Below, piece by piece: positions 40,736 to 51,168 of a stretch of 64,000 bases of DNA. Below the pieces are notes generated by a model, which worked only from the letters and a program-made list of their open reading frames with translations, was not told the DNA's origin and ran no database searches. The number at the start of each line of letters is the position of its first letter. The stretch's first letter is position 1. Position numbers and translations under genes: made by a program. The stretch lies in NCBI RefSeq assembly GCF_003051085.1, contig NZ_QAOM01000005.1, forward strand, positions 124,001 to 188,000, given 5' to 3'. The DNA is from Trichococcus patagoniensis. Lineage in GTDB: Bacteria; Bacillota; Bacilli; Lactobacillales; Aerococcaceae.

Positions 40736-40744
40736 GGAAAAAAA

Positions 40745-40781
40745 AGGCAGACTGGAGCGATTGCGTTCCGTCTGCTTTTTT
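40745..40781 (+). terminator. Terminator of the murA-mbl-epuA unit
   Basis: GCAGAC (40746-40751) pairs with GTCTGC (40769-40774) and the stem extends inward past one bulged T; T7 follows. Confidence 0.9.
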
Positions 40782-40829
40782 TGTTTGGGGATAAGTGAAC
40801 TGGTAGGTTGCCGGACAGCTCACCGCTTT

Positions 40830-41008
40830 CTCCGGTGAACAGAGGCTTCGCCGGAGTTCGGCCGACATTTCTCTTGTGTTCTCCGGTGAGAGTGGCTTCG
40901 CCGGAGAACAAGCCGAAAGTTATCGGTGTATTCCGGCGAGCAAGTGCCTCGCCGGAGCAGGGGCTCCGGCACGGTGCTGTACTCCGGTTGATGGTCCGGC
41001 TATCTCAG
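40830..41008. repeat. Tandem hairpin array F (3-4 units, 50-51-bp period)
   Basis: Units start at 40830 (CTCCGGTGA), 40881 (CTCCGGTGA), 40931 (TTCCGGCGA) and a decayed 40982 (CTCCGGTTG). Right arms are TCGCCGGAG. The array lies between the converging epuA and clpP genes and is of the same sequence type as arrays B, C and H. Confidence 0.85.
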
Positions 41009-41025
41009 TTACACAAGCATCCCAA

Positions 41026-41074
41026 ATCAAAAAGCGAAGATAGCCGGCAGTATGTTGCCGGCCATCTTCGCTTT
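41026..41074 (-). terminator. Terminator of clpP
   Basis: Minus-strand hairpin: AAAGCGAAGAT with its complement (41074-41064 and 41041-41031), plus an inner GCCGGCA/TGCCGGC stem, then TTTTT. Confidence 0.92.
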
Positions 41075-41086
41075 ATTCGTATTTTT

Positions 41087-41680
41087 TTATTTCAATGATT
41101 TTGAGTTTACCATGACTTCGTCGATCAAACCGTATTCTTTCGCTTGTTGGGCGGTCATGTAATTGTCGCGGTCTGTATCGCGTTCGATGACTTCCATCGG
41201 TTGTCCTGTGCGTTCCGACAAAATTTTGTTCAGTCGTTCGCGGGTCTGCAGGATATGACGGGCTGCGATTTCGATTTCGGTTGCTTGACCTTGTGCGCCA
41301 CCAAGAGGTTGGTGAATCATGATTTCAGCGTTCGGTAACGCGAAACGTTTGCCTTTTTCGCCGGCAGTCAATAAGAAGCTGCCCATCGAAGCTGCCATGC
41401 CCATTGCGATCGTCTGAACGTCCGCTTTGATGAAGTTCATCGTATCAAAGATGGCCAAGCCAGAAGAAACGCTGCCGCCTGGAGAGTTGATGTAGATGTA
41501 GATATCTTTTTCTGAATCTTGTGCATCCAAGAATAGCAATTGGGCGATGACAGAATTTGCTGTGTTGTCGTCGATCGGGCCGCTCAACATGATGATGCGA
41601 TCCTTCAGAAGACGGGAATAAATATCATACGCACGTTCACCACGGGATGATTGTTCGATTACTGTAGGGATTAAATTCAT
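41087..41680 (-). CDS. clpP: ATP-dependent Clp protease proteolytic subunit ClpP
   Basis: The tetradecameric serine protease core that works with Clp ATPases in protein quality control. It is 197 aa with the triad Ser 98 ([11 protein letters not shown]), His 123 (MIHQPLGG) and Asp 172 ([11 protein letters not shown]). ATG 41680 follows AGGAGG. The promoter carries a CtsR operator. It is a single gene, transcribed against the murA unit. Confidence 0.97.
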   Translation of the reverse strand: MNLIPTVIEQSSRGERAYDIYSRLLKDRIIMLSGPIDDNTANSVIAQLLFLDAQDSEKDIYIYINSPGGSVSSGLAIFDTMNFIKADVQTIAMGMAASMGSFLLTAGEKGKRFALPNAEIMIHQPLGGAQGQATEIEIAARHILQTRERLNKILSERTGQPMEVIERDTDRDNYMTAQQAKEYGLIDEVMVNSKSLK

Positions 41681-41742
41681 ATATGTTTCCTCCTCGTTCG
41701 TTTTGAATGAACAGTTTTTCTTTGCTTTTCTTTACAAGGTTT

Positions 41743-41771
41743 ATTTTAACTCATTGGTCAGAAAAGGTCAA
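41743..41771 (-). promoter_or_regulatory. Promoter of clpP
   Basis: On the minus strand TTGACC (41771-41766), exactly 17 bases, TAAAAT (41748-41743). Confidence 0.85.
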
Positions 41772-41772
41772 T
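41756..41772. promoter_or_regulatory. CtsR operator of clpP
   Basis: GGTCAGAAAAGGTCAAT matches the CtsR direct repeat RGTCAAA-NAN-RGTCAAA with two mismatches. It covers the -35 element and part of the spacer, so CtsR would repress and heat would induce clpP. Confidence 0.88.
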
Positions 41773-41903
41773 TGTAATGTTTGGCCTGAAGCTTCGCGTT
41801 TTCTGATCAAATATACCTTACTCAATCATATCGTTTCAGTCAGCAAATGTCCAAAAATAGATTTTGAAAATGCCGATCGGATTTAAAGAGAAGCGAGAAG
41901 CTA

Positions 41904-41946
41904 ATAAAAAAATCTCCTCTTCCGCGTGGGAAAGGAGATTTTTTAC
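41904..41946 (-). terminator. Terminator of the tRNA gene
   Basis: Hairpin AATCTCCT (41911-41918) with AGGAGATT (41933-41940), flanked by A tracts and T tracts on both sides. It lies just past the 3' end of the minus-strand tRNA. Confidence 0.85.
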
Positions 41947-41997
41947 ACTGTTTTTGCATTCGATGACTGGAAATGTTGATGCATCAATAAAATAGTA

Positions 41998-42069
41998 CGT
42001 CTCCTGAGGGAATCGAACCCCCATCTCAAGAACCGGAATCTTACGTGATATCCATTACACCAAGGAGAC
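41998..42069 (-). tRNA. tRNA-Arg (anticodon CCG)
   Basis: On the minus strand the acceptor GTCTCCT pairs with AGGAGAC. The D stem is GTG/CAC. The anticodon stem TAAGA/TCTTG encloses the loop TTCCGGT with anticodon CCG, reading CGG. The T arm carries TTCGATT between GGGGG and CCCTC. The discriminator base is G and CCA is not encoded. It stands alone between clpP and rpoN. Confidence 0.93.
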
Positions 42070-42083
42070 AAGCAACATCAAAA

Positions 42084-42112
42084 ATTATAACCCATAGCGT
42101 GAAAGATAGCAA
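42084..42112 (-). promoter_or_regulatory. Promoter of tRNA-Arg
   Basis: On the minus strand TTGCTA (42112-42107), 17 bases, TATAAT (42089-42084), about 15 bases before the mature 5' end. Confidence 0.85.
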
Positions 42113-42228
42113 GAGGAAAATGCGATCTCGATCCGCATGATTGTTTTGGTGCTGATTCAACTCTGCGGAACGGCTGGGAACCTTACGAAACAACAGTCCA
42201 ATCACGGCTGAAATTAACTCCCAATCAT

Positions 42229-42242
42229 TGAAAACGATTTCA
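42229..42242. promoter_or_regulatory. Perfect cre site (CcpA) at the rpoN promoter
   Basis: TGAAAACGATTTCA fits the consensus TGWAANCGNTNWCA at every position. It overlaps the probable -35 of rpoN, so glucose-dependent repression by CcpA is expected. Confidence 0.85.
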
Positions 42243-42266
42243 ATAAAAGCTTGTGTGTGATAAAAT
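42239..42266 (+). promoter_or_regulatory. Candidate rpoN promoter
   Basis: TTCAAT (42239-42244), 16 bases, TAAAAT (42261-42266), with the cre site over its -35. Confidence 0.65.
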
Positions 42267-42294
42267 GATTCTGAAAAGGTGAGGAGGGATCGGT

Positions 42295-43389
42295 GTGTCG
42301 ATTATATCAAGTATGCATATGGATAAGGAAAGCTTGGAGGAATCGCTGAAGTTGGTCGGGTACAACAATGAAGAATTATTCGCTTACCTACAACAAAAAG
42401 CGTTAGGCAACCCTTTGATCGAAGTGAAAATCAATAAAGAATTCGATGAGCGCGCTGTAAAAGAAAAAACGGTAGTGTATAAGCCCGATAAGGATGATCC
42501 GATGGACACGGTTTCTGCTATGGATCAAGTGTTTGAAGAAGTGCCGGCGTTGGATACATTCTTATTGGAACAAATCTATGCAAATATGCGGGACACGCCC
42601 TTGCGCGAGTTGGTTTTATTTTTGGTGGCATTCATCAATCCAGAGGGGTACGTCACCATCGATCTGAATGAAGCCGCGGAACAGAAGGGTGTCGAACCGA
42701 TTGTGATGCTGGACGCGTTGACGCTGCTGCATCAACTGGATCCCCCGGGTGTCGGGGCCCGGAATTTGCAGGAATGTCTGATGCTGCAGACGGAGCGCGA
42801 TGAATATGCGCCGGAAATCGCTTATTATATTCTGGAGAATTACTTTACAGCCTTCAGTGACAAGGACTGGAAAATAATTGCGGACGAGATGGATGTGGAA
42901 CTGTCCGACGTGAAGGCGGTATTCGAGTATGCCCAAACCTTGGACCCGACACCGGGATCAGCATTCGGCGATGAGAGCTTTTCGTTGCCCAGACCGGATC
43001 TTTATCTGCAACTGGTGGATGGGCATCTGACTGTTAAATTCAATGAGTTGGTTTCTCCGGTTGTTGTTTTCCAAAAAGAATATTATGAAGAGATGATGCA
43101 GCACAAAGCTGAAGATGTGCAACAATTTCTGTCAGCGAAGAAAACGGAATGGGAGCAACTGCGGTCGGCAATGGCATTCAGAAAGGAATTGCTGCTTTCG
43201 GCGGGAGAACTGATCTGCGGCTTGCAGAAAGGCTTTTTCCTTGAAGGCCGGGAATTGGAGCCGCTCGATATGACTCGTTTGGCAGAAGAATTGGCGGTCC
43301 CGGTGACTGTCATGCGCGAAGAAATATTGGAGAAAATGATTGAAACGGACCGCGGGACATTTTTGTTGCACCAGTTATGCGGTGAATAG
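42295..43389 (+). CDS. rpoN: RNA polymerase sigma-54 factor, C-terminally truncated
   Basis: Sigma-54 recognises -24/-12 promoters and needs an AAA+ activator; in Lactobacillales it mainly drives mannose/fructose PTS operons. The 364-aa product has a shortened activator-interacting region (ESLKLVGYNNEELFAYLQQK, GNPLIEV), the core-binding domain (FINPEGYVTIDLNE, LHQLDPPGVGARNLQECL, LDPTPGSAF) and the beginning of the DNA-binding domain (LICGLQKGFFLEG). It ends at DRGTFLLHQLCGE. The last 70 or so residues, including the RpoN box (ARRTVAKYR-like) that reads the -24 element, are absent. No clear RpoN box is found in any forward frame to 43560. GTG 42295 follows GAGGAGGGA. It is either a decaying gene or a sigma-54 that cannot bind promoters in the usual way. 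Confidence 0.85.
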   Translation: MSIISSMHMDKESLEESLKLVGYNNEELFAYLQQKALGNPLIEVKINKEFDERAVKEKTVVYKPDKDDPMDTVSAMDQVFEEVPALDTFLLEQIYANMRDTPLRELVLFLVAFINPEGYVTIDLNEAAEQKGVEPIVMLDALTLLHQLDPPGVGARNLQECLMLQTERDEYAPEIAYYILENYFTAFSDKDWKIIADEMDVELSDVKAVFEYAQTLDPTPGSAFGDESFSLPRPDLYLQLVDGHLTVKFNELVSPVVVFQKEYYEEMMQHKAEDVQQFLSAKKTEWEQLRSAMAFRKELLLSAGELICGLQKGFFLEGRELEPLDMTRLAEELAVPVTVMREEILEKMIETDRGTFLLHQLCGE

Positions 43390-43585
43390 GCTGTGAATCG
43401 ATAATAATAAATGAAAAAGATGCGAAACGTTAAACAATAACGGGACGATTATCGACCCTTATCAAAAAGTTGCTGTATCAAGGTTTTCTGAAAGCGTGCG
43501 TCTAAAAGGCAATCGGATTATAGCGTAATCGTGATATATTGAACGAATCTATTTTGAGGGAAATCGAATTTATTTGCCAAAACGC
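43390..43585. other. Region between rpoN and the cggR promoter
   Basis: No gene or terminator is clear. In the rpoN frame after the stop it reads CESIIINEKDAKR before another stop, and frame 2 contains RPLS. Both weakly recall the ED...PLSD stretch of sigma-54 C termini, so this may be degraded rpoN sequence. This is a weak inference. Confidence 0.3.
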
Positions 43586-43614
43586 TTGAATCGTCTAGTG
43601 TTTACTGTTAAAAT
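43586..43614 (+). promoter_or_regulatory. Promoter of the cggR-gap operon
   Basis: TTGAAT (43586-43591), 17 bases, TAAAAT (43609-43614). The start site would be near 43621, giving a leader of about 135 bases. Confidence 0.8.
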
Positions 43615-43620
43615 GATGAA

Positions 43621-43756
43621 GTAAAGACGAGGGAGAGTAGACGGATGCAAAAAGTATTTGCAGTCCTATTCCATCTCTCTTGATATGAAATAAACGAGGA
43701 CCGCCTAAGGTTGCAGCGGGGCGAAAAGCGTCCACGTGCAAATGAAGAGGGTTTTT
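43621..43756 (+). promoter_or_regulatory. Structured 5' leader of cggR, class unknown
   Basis: GGGAGAG (43631-43637) can pair with CTCTCTT (43675-43681), enclosing a TGCAAA/TTTGCA hairpin (43646-43651, 43657-43662). A second domain closes with GGAC/GTCC (43698-43701, 43730-43733) around CCGC/GCGG (43701-43704, 43715-43718). GTGCAAAT at 43736-43743, next to the RBS, can compete for TTTGCA. It does not match the T-box, THF or other riboswitch consensus that I can recall. Confidence 0.5.
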
Positions 43757-44794
43757 ATGGAAGAGTCTATTTCAGTCTTGCAGCAAATAGTCCCGGACCT
43801 TATGTCAGTCCTTCAAAATCGTTACCATATCATGCGTAATATCCAAATGTATGCTCCAGTCGGGAGACGCGTCCTGGCCGATAAAGTTTCCTTATCAGAA
43901 AGGACTTTGCGGACTGAGACAGATTTTTTGCGGAAACAAGGTCTTCTTTCCAGTTCGAAGAACGGGATGGAATTGACTGAGGAAGGCAAAGAAATTTTTC
44001 GTCAACTGGAAAGGTTCATGCGGTTATTGCTGAATATGAATGCGAAAGAAAAGGCATTAGCGGATTATCTGAACATTCAGTTTTGTAGGATTGTTCCTGG
44101 CGATAGTGATGAAGATGCATCCGTTCTGGATGAAATCGGGAAAACTGCAGCCAAAGAACTGCATGCGTTATTGCCGGCAGGCGAATTTATCGTTGCTGTT
44201 GCTGGTGGAAGTACAATGGCACAGGCTGCCGAACATTTTTCACCTGAATTGTCACAGAACAGGGAGTTCATTTTTGTCCCGACACGAGGCGGTTTAGGCG
44301 AATCCATGTCGATACAAGCCAACAGTGTCAGCGATCGTATGGCGCAATTGGTCGGCGGTGAGAACATGGCACTTTTCGTTCCCGATAATTTGAGCGATAA
44401 AGCTTATGCATCCATGAAATCCGAGCCATCAATCAAACATACTTTATCCGTCATGAAAAAGGCTAACTGCTTGTTATATAGTATCGGTAATGCTAAAGTA
44501 ATGATGGAAAGACGCAGGATGTCGCACGGGTTGATTTCGTCCCTAGAAGCGCATAATGCGGTAGGTGAAGCCTTTGGTTGTTACTTCAATGAGAACGGTG
44601 AAATCGTCTATCGATTGTCCCGCTTCGGACTTCAGATTGAAGATATCGAAAAGATCCCGTACGCAATGGCCATTGCAGGGGGAAGCACGAAAGCCAAGGC
44701 TATTAAAGCGTTTATGAAATATGCCCCGCATCAAACATGGCTGATTACGGATGAGGGCGCAGCTAATCTGATTTTAAAAGGGGTAACCCTTTAA
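43757..44794 (+). CDS. cggR: Central glycolytic genes regulator CggR
   Basis: A SorC/DeoR-type repressor of the gap operon that is released by fructose-1,6-bisphosphate. It is 345 aa from ATG 43757, after GAGG. The N-terminal winged helix spans about residues 20-80 (VLADKVSLSERTLRTETDFL). The sugar-phosphate domain shows VAVAGGSTMAQAAEHF and AIAGGSTKAKAIKAFM. The gap gene starts 40 bases downstream. The operon is repressed without sugar and induced during glycolysis, by family knowledge. Confidence 0.93.
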   Translation: MEESISVLQQIVPDLMSVLQNRYHIMRNIQMYAPVGRRVLADKVSLSERTLRTETDFLRKQGLLSSSKNGMELTEEGKEIFRQLERFMRLLLNMNAKEKALADYLNIQFCRIVPGDSDEDASVLDEIGKTAAKELHALLPAGEFIVAVAGGSTMAQAAEHFSPELSQNREFIFVPTRGGLGESMSIQANSVSDRMAQLVGGENMALFVPDNLSDKAYASMKSEPSIKHTLSVMKKANCLLYSIGNAKVMMERRRMSHGLISSLEAHNAVGEAFGCYFNENGEIVYRLSRFGLQIEDIEKIPYAMAIAGGSTKAKAIKAFMKYAPHQTWLITDEGAANLILKGVTL

Positions 44795-44833
44795 AATAAA
44801 AATTTTGACTTATCCTAAGGAGGAAATCTCAGT

Positions 44834-45835
44834 ATGACAGTAAAAGTTGGTATTAACGGTTTTGGACGTATTGGACGTTTAGCATTCCGCCGTATTCAAG
44901 AAGTAGAAGGAATCGAAGTTGTAGCAATCAATGACTTGACTGACGCTAAAATGTTAGCTCACTTATTGAAATATGATACAACTCAAGGCAGATTCAATGG
45001 TGATGTAGAAGTTAAAGACGGATTCTTCACTGTAAACGGAAAAGACATCAAAGTGTTATCACAACGTAACCCAGCAGAGCTTCCATGGGCAGAACTTGGC
45101 GTAGAGTTCGTATTGGAATGTACTGGTTTCTTCATGAGCAAAGCGGGAGCTCAAGCTCACGTTGATGCAGGCGCTAAACGTGTTCTTTTATCTGCTCCAG
45201 CAGGCAGCGACGTTAAAACAATCGTTTATAACGTTAACCACAATATCATGGATGCTGACGATGTTATCGTTTCAGGCGCATCTTGCACAACTAACTGTTT
45301 AGCTCCAATGGCTCAAGTATTGAATGATCAATACGGAATCGTTGAAGGCTTAATGACTACAATCCACGCTTACACTGGCGATCAAAACACTTTGGATGCT
45401 CCACATCCTAAAGGCGACTTCCGTCGTGCACGCGCTGCTGCAGAAAGCATCGTACCTAACACAACTGGTGCTGCTAAAGCTATCGGTGATGTATTGCCTG
45501 AATTGAAAGGCAAATTAGATGGCGCTGCTCAACGTGTTCCAGTTCCTACCGGTTCATTGACTGAATTAGTGACTGTATTGGAAAAAACTGTAACTGTTGA
45601 AGAAATCAATGCTGCTATGAAAGCTGCTTCTAACGAGTCTTACGGCTACACTGAAGACGAAATCGTTTCAAGTGATATCATTGGTATCAACTTCGGTTCT
45701 TTATTCGATGCTACACAAACTAAAGTAATGACAGTTGGAGACAAACAATTAGTTAAAACTGTTGCTTGGTACGACAATGAAATGTCTTACGCTTCACAAT
45801 TAGTACGTACTTTAGTAGAATTTGCTAGCTTATAA
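44834..45835 (+). CDS. gap: Glyceraldehyde-3-phosphate dehydrogenase (glycolytic, NAD)
   Basis: Converts glyceraldehyde-3-phosphate to 1,3-bisphosphoglycerate. It is 333 aa: Rossmann motif [16 protein letters not shown], Asp in INDLTD suggesting NAD specificity, catalytic Cys 151 in [12 protein letters not shown], and [16 protein letters not shown] at the C terminus. The RBS AAGGAGGAA is strong. Codon use is visibly biased to a few A/T-ending codons compared with neighbours outside the glycolytic cluster, as expected for a very highly expressed gene. Confidence 0.97.
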   Translation: MTVKVGINGFGRIGRLAFRRIQEVEGIEVVAINDLTDAKMLAHLLKYDTTQGRFNGDVEVKDGFFTVNGKDIKVLSQRNPAELPWAELGVEFVLECTGFFMSKAGAQAHVDAGAKRVLLSAPAGSDVKTIVYNVNHNIMDADDVIVSGASCTTNCLAPMAQVLNDQYGIVEGLMTTIHAYTGDQNTLDAPHPKGDFRRARAAAESIVPNTTGAAKAIGDVLPELKGKLDGAAQRVPVPTGSLTELVTVLEKTVTVEEINAAMKAASNESYGYTEDEIVSSDIIGINFGSLFDATQTKVMTVGDKQLVKTVAWYDNEMSYASQLVRTLVEFASL

Positions 45836-45880
45836 GATCAAGTCTTTCATCTATTGAAAGCTGAATCGTAGAAGATAACA

Positions 45881-45916
45881 AAAGCGGGGAGGCAACGCGC
45901 TTCCTCGCTTTTCTTA
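45881..45916 (+). terminator. Intercistronic hairpin between gap and pgk (partial terminator)
   Basis: A 13-bp stem (45881-45893 with 45899-45911, two G-T pairs) with a 5-base loop is followed by a short, interrupted T stretch (TTCTT). It may attenuate read-through or protect the gap 3' end, giving more gap than pgk mRNA. Confidence 0.7.
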
Positions 45917-45945
45917 TGTAGATACACATATCAGGAGGCGACGTA

Positions 45946-47136
45946 ATGACAAAGAAAGTTGTAACAGATTTAGATGTAGCTGGAAAAAAAGTATTGGTTC
46001 GTGCTGATTTCAATGTTCCTATGAAAGATGGAGCAATCACTAACGACAACCGTATCGTTCAAGCTCTTCCTACAATCAACTACTTGATCGAAAATAACGC
46101 AAAAGTCATCCTTTTCTCTCACTTAGGAAAAGTAAAAACTGACGAAGACAAAGCGAAGTTGAGCTTGAAGCCTGTAGCTGACCGTTTGGCTGAATTGTTG
46201 GGCAAAGAAGTCACTTTCGTTCCTGAAACACGCGGCGAAGCTTTGGAAGCAGCAATTGCTGCTTTGAAAGATGGAGATGTTTTGGTATTCGAAAACACTC
46301 GTTTCGAAGATGTTGACGGCAAAAAAGAAAGCAAAAACGATCCTGAATTGGGCAAATACTGGGCTAGCCTAGGCGACCTGTTCGTTAACGATGCATTCGG
46401 TACGGCTCACCGTGCTCATGCTTCCAACGTCGGAATCGCTTCTAACCTTGAAAGCGCAGCTGGATTCTTGATGGAGAAAGAAATCAAGTTCATCGGCGGA
46501 GCTGTTGACGAGCCTGTTCGTCCATTCGTAGCTATCTTAGGCGGAGCGAAAGTCAGCGACAAGATCGGTGTTATCAAACACTTATTGAACAAAGCCGACA
46601 AAGTACTTATCGGTGGCGGTATGGCTTACACATTCATGAAAGCACAAGGCTTGGAAATCGGCAAATCCTTATTGGAAGCTGATAAAGTTGAATTGGCTAA
46701 AGAATTGTTGGAAAGCGCTGGCGACAAATTGATCTTGCCTATCGATGCTAAAATGGCTCATGAGTTCGGCAACGATGGAGAAATCACAATCGCTAATAAC
46801 GAAGCATTCCCTGCTGATCAAATGGCATTGGATATCGGACCTGCTTCCATCGAATTGTTCACTAAAGAACTTCAAGGCGCGAAAACAGTCGTATGGAACG
46901 GACCTATGGGTGTGTTCGAATTATCTAACTTTGCGCAAGGAACAATCGGTGTCTGCGAAGCAATCGCTAAATTAGACGATGCTGTAACAATCATCGGCGG
47001 CGGAGACTCAGCTGCAGCTGCTATGCAATTAGGCTTTGCTGATGACTTCACGCACATCTCAACTGGTGGCGGAGCATCTTTGGAATACCTTGAAGGTAAA
47101 GAATTACCAGGTGTAGCATCAATTTCTGACAAATAA
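45946..47136 (+). CDS. pgk: Phosphoglycerate kinase
   Basis: Transfers phosphate from 1,3-bisphosphoglycerate to ADP. It is 396 aa: [20 protein letters not shown], the nucleotide-binding [13 protein letters not shown] and the C-terminal [14 protein letters not shown] and [16 protein letters not shown] 45946 follows AGGAGG. The A/T-ending codon bias seen in gap continues here. Confidence 0.97.
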   Translation: MTKKVVTDLDVAGKKVLVRADFNVPMKDGAITNDNRIVQALPTINYLIENNAKVILFSHLGKVKTDEDKAKLSLKPVADRLAELLGKEVTFVPETRGEALEAAIAALKDGDVLVFENTRFEDVDGKKESKNDPELGKYWASLGDLFVNDAFGTAHRAHASNVGIASNLESAAGFLMEKEIKFIGGAVDEPVRPFVAILGGAKVSDKIGVIKHLLNKADKVLIGGGMAYTFMKAQGLEIGKSLLEADKVELAKELLESAGDKLILPIDAKMAHEFGNDGEITIANNEAFPADQMALDIGPASIELFTKELQGAKTVVWNGPMGVFELSNFAQGTIGVCEAIAKLDDAVTIIGGGDSAAAAMQLGFADDFTHISTGGGASLEYLEGKELPGVASISDK

Positions 47137-47150
47137 GCAACCTATCTTAA

Positions 47151-47917
<767 letters not shown>

Positions 47918-47918
<1 letters not shown>

Positions 47919-49450
47919 TGAGTAAAACACCGGTAGCAATAATTATTTTAGACGGTTTCGGCTGGAGAAACGAAATGATGGGCAATGCGGTTAAGCTAGC
48001 TAAGAAACCGAACTTTGACCGTTATTGGAACAATTTTCCGCATGCAACGATGCTAGCTTCCGGATTTGCTGTTGGACTGCCTGAAGGCCAAATGGGTAAT
48101 TCCGAAGTAGGGCATACAAACATTGGTGCCGGACGAGTTGTCTACCAAAGTTTGACCAGAATCGACAAAGCCATCATCGATGGCGAATTCTTGACGAACG
48201 AAGCGCTAGTCGGTGCTTACGATCACGCCAACGATAATGATTCTGCTTTGCACCTTTTCGGTCTGCTTTCTGACGGTGGTGTGCACAGTCATATCAACCA
48301 TATCATTGCTTTGATCAAGAGCGCAAAAGAAAAAGGCGTCAAAAAACTTTATCTGCATGCTTTCCTTGATGGCCGCGACGTGGATCCACACGCTGCACCA
48401 GGCTATATCGAAACAGTGGAAAAAGCGATGGAAGAGATCGGACTTGGCGAAATCGCGACTGTTTCAGGTCGTTACTACGCTATGGACCGTGACAACCGTT
48501 GGGAACGTGTGGAATTGGCGTACAACGCAATCGCACACGGCGAAGGGGAAAAATTTGAATCTGCACAGGATGTTGTTAAAGCAAGCTATGCAGATAATAA
48601 AACAGATGAATTTGTATTGCCGTCCGTCATCGTCAAAGACGGCGAACCGATCGGAACTTTGAAAGATAATGATTCCATCATCTTCTTCAATTTCCGTCCG
48701 GACCGCGCAATCCAACTTTCAAATGCCTTCACTAACGAAGAGTGGACTCTATTCGACCGCAAAGAGCGCGCAACAAATGTGAAATTTGTGACGATGACTT
48801 CTTACCAAGATACTGTAATCGCGGAGATCGCCTTCAAGCCGATCCCGATGACAAACGTTCTGGGTGAAGTTCTGGCGCAACACAAACTTTCACAATTGCG
48901 TATCGCTGAAACCGAAAAATATCCGCATGTAACTTTCTTCATGAACGGCGGACGTCACGAGCCTTTCGAAGGCGAAGGACGCATCCTGATCCCTTCACCG
49001 AAAGTTGCAACCTATGATCTGAAACCTGAAATGAGCGCTTATGAAGTGGGCGAAGCATTAGTGAAAGAGATCAATGACGACAAATACGACGCCATCATCC
49101 TTAACTTTGCGAACCCTGACATGGTAGGCCATTCAGGTATGTTGGAACCTACAATCAAAGCAATCGAAGCAGTTGACGAGAACCTTGGAGCAGTCGTGGA
49201 TGCACTCCTTGCAAAAGATGGTTATGCGATCATTTTTGCTGACCATGGAAACGCGGATACTATGTCCACTGAAGACGGACAACCGCATACTGCGCACACA
49301 ACCGTGCCAGTTCCAGTGATCGTAACGAAAAAAGGCGTCACGTTGCGCACAGACGGCAAATTGGCCGATGTTGCTCCAACTATGCTTGATTTATTGAACG
49401 TAGAAAAACCAGCAGAAATGACAGGCGAATCGCTGATCGTTAAAGCGTAA
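47918..49450 (+). CDS. gpmI: 2,3-bisphosphoglycerate-independent phosphoglycerate mutase
   Basis: A manganese-dependent mutase of the alkaline phosphatase superfamily that converts 3- to 2-phosphoglycerate. It is 510 aa: [10 protein letters not shown] metal ligand Asp, the nucleophile Ser in [25 protein letters not shown], and the metal-binding [10 protein letters not shown] and [13 protein letters not shown] 47918 overlaps the tpiA stop. Confidence 0.97.
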
Positions 49451-49467
49451 GCAAAACGGTTCAGCTA

Positions 49468-49496
49468 TTGCATAAAGTAAGAAAATTGTCTAAAAT
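49468..49496 (+). promoter_or_regulatory. Internal promoter of eno
   Basis: TTGCAT (49468-49473), 17 bases, TAAAAT (49491-49496), 48 bases before the eno start. It allows eno expression independent of CggR. Confidence 0.75.
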
Positions 49497-49517
49497 GATA
49501 CTTGGTAACACAAGTAA

Positions 49518-50843
<1,326 letters not shown>

Positions 50844-50861
50844 TTTTAAATTGATTAACAG

Positions 50862-50957
50862 GAAGACAGCTGCTTGGAACACTGTCTTCACATAATTAAC
50901 GTCTGGCAAAACCAGACGCGATAGAAAGTCCGGCGCTTGGAACGCCGGACTTTTTTT
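50862..50957 (+). terminator. Triple-hairpin 3' region and terminator of eno
   Basis: Three successive hairpins are seen: GAAGACAG/CTGTCTTC, then GTCTGG/CCAGAC with an AAAA-type loop, then an 11-bp stem AAAGTCCGGCG (50925-50935) with 50943-50953 and T7. The first and third loops both contain GCTTGGAAC although their stems differ. Confidence 0.85.
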
Positions 50958-51102
50958 GTACTTTAAAGCAACAACGTTCGGTTTTGAGTCAAAAAAATTG
51001 TTTTGAGTTCCAATATCATCATATTTTGGAGGTTTGTTCCTAACATCCGCATGTAATTATTTTTGAAAAATGGGCATTTTCGCTTTCATTCGCCGCGGAA
51101 TC

Positions 51103-51111
51103 TGCTATAAT
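51103..51111 (+). promoter_or_regulatory. Extended -10 promoter of serC-serA
   Basis: TGCTATAAT is a perfect extended -10, 57 bases before the serC start. The -35 (TTTCAT at 16 bases) is weak. The 50958-51100 interval holds nothing else recognisable. Confidence 0.7.
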
Positions 51112-51168
51112 AAGATTAAATTATTATTAATAATTAATGAGGAAAATTGATAAGGGGGAGACAAAAGG

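Noticed and set aside
43631-43735. Leader of cggR as a THF riboswitch or T-box
   Set aside because: Only the opening GGAGAGTAGA-like bases fit THF, and the 3' half is missing. The T-box sequence with GGTGGNACCGCG is absent and the leader is too short.
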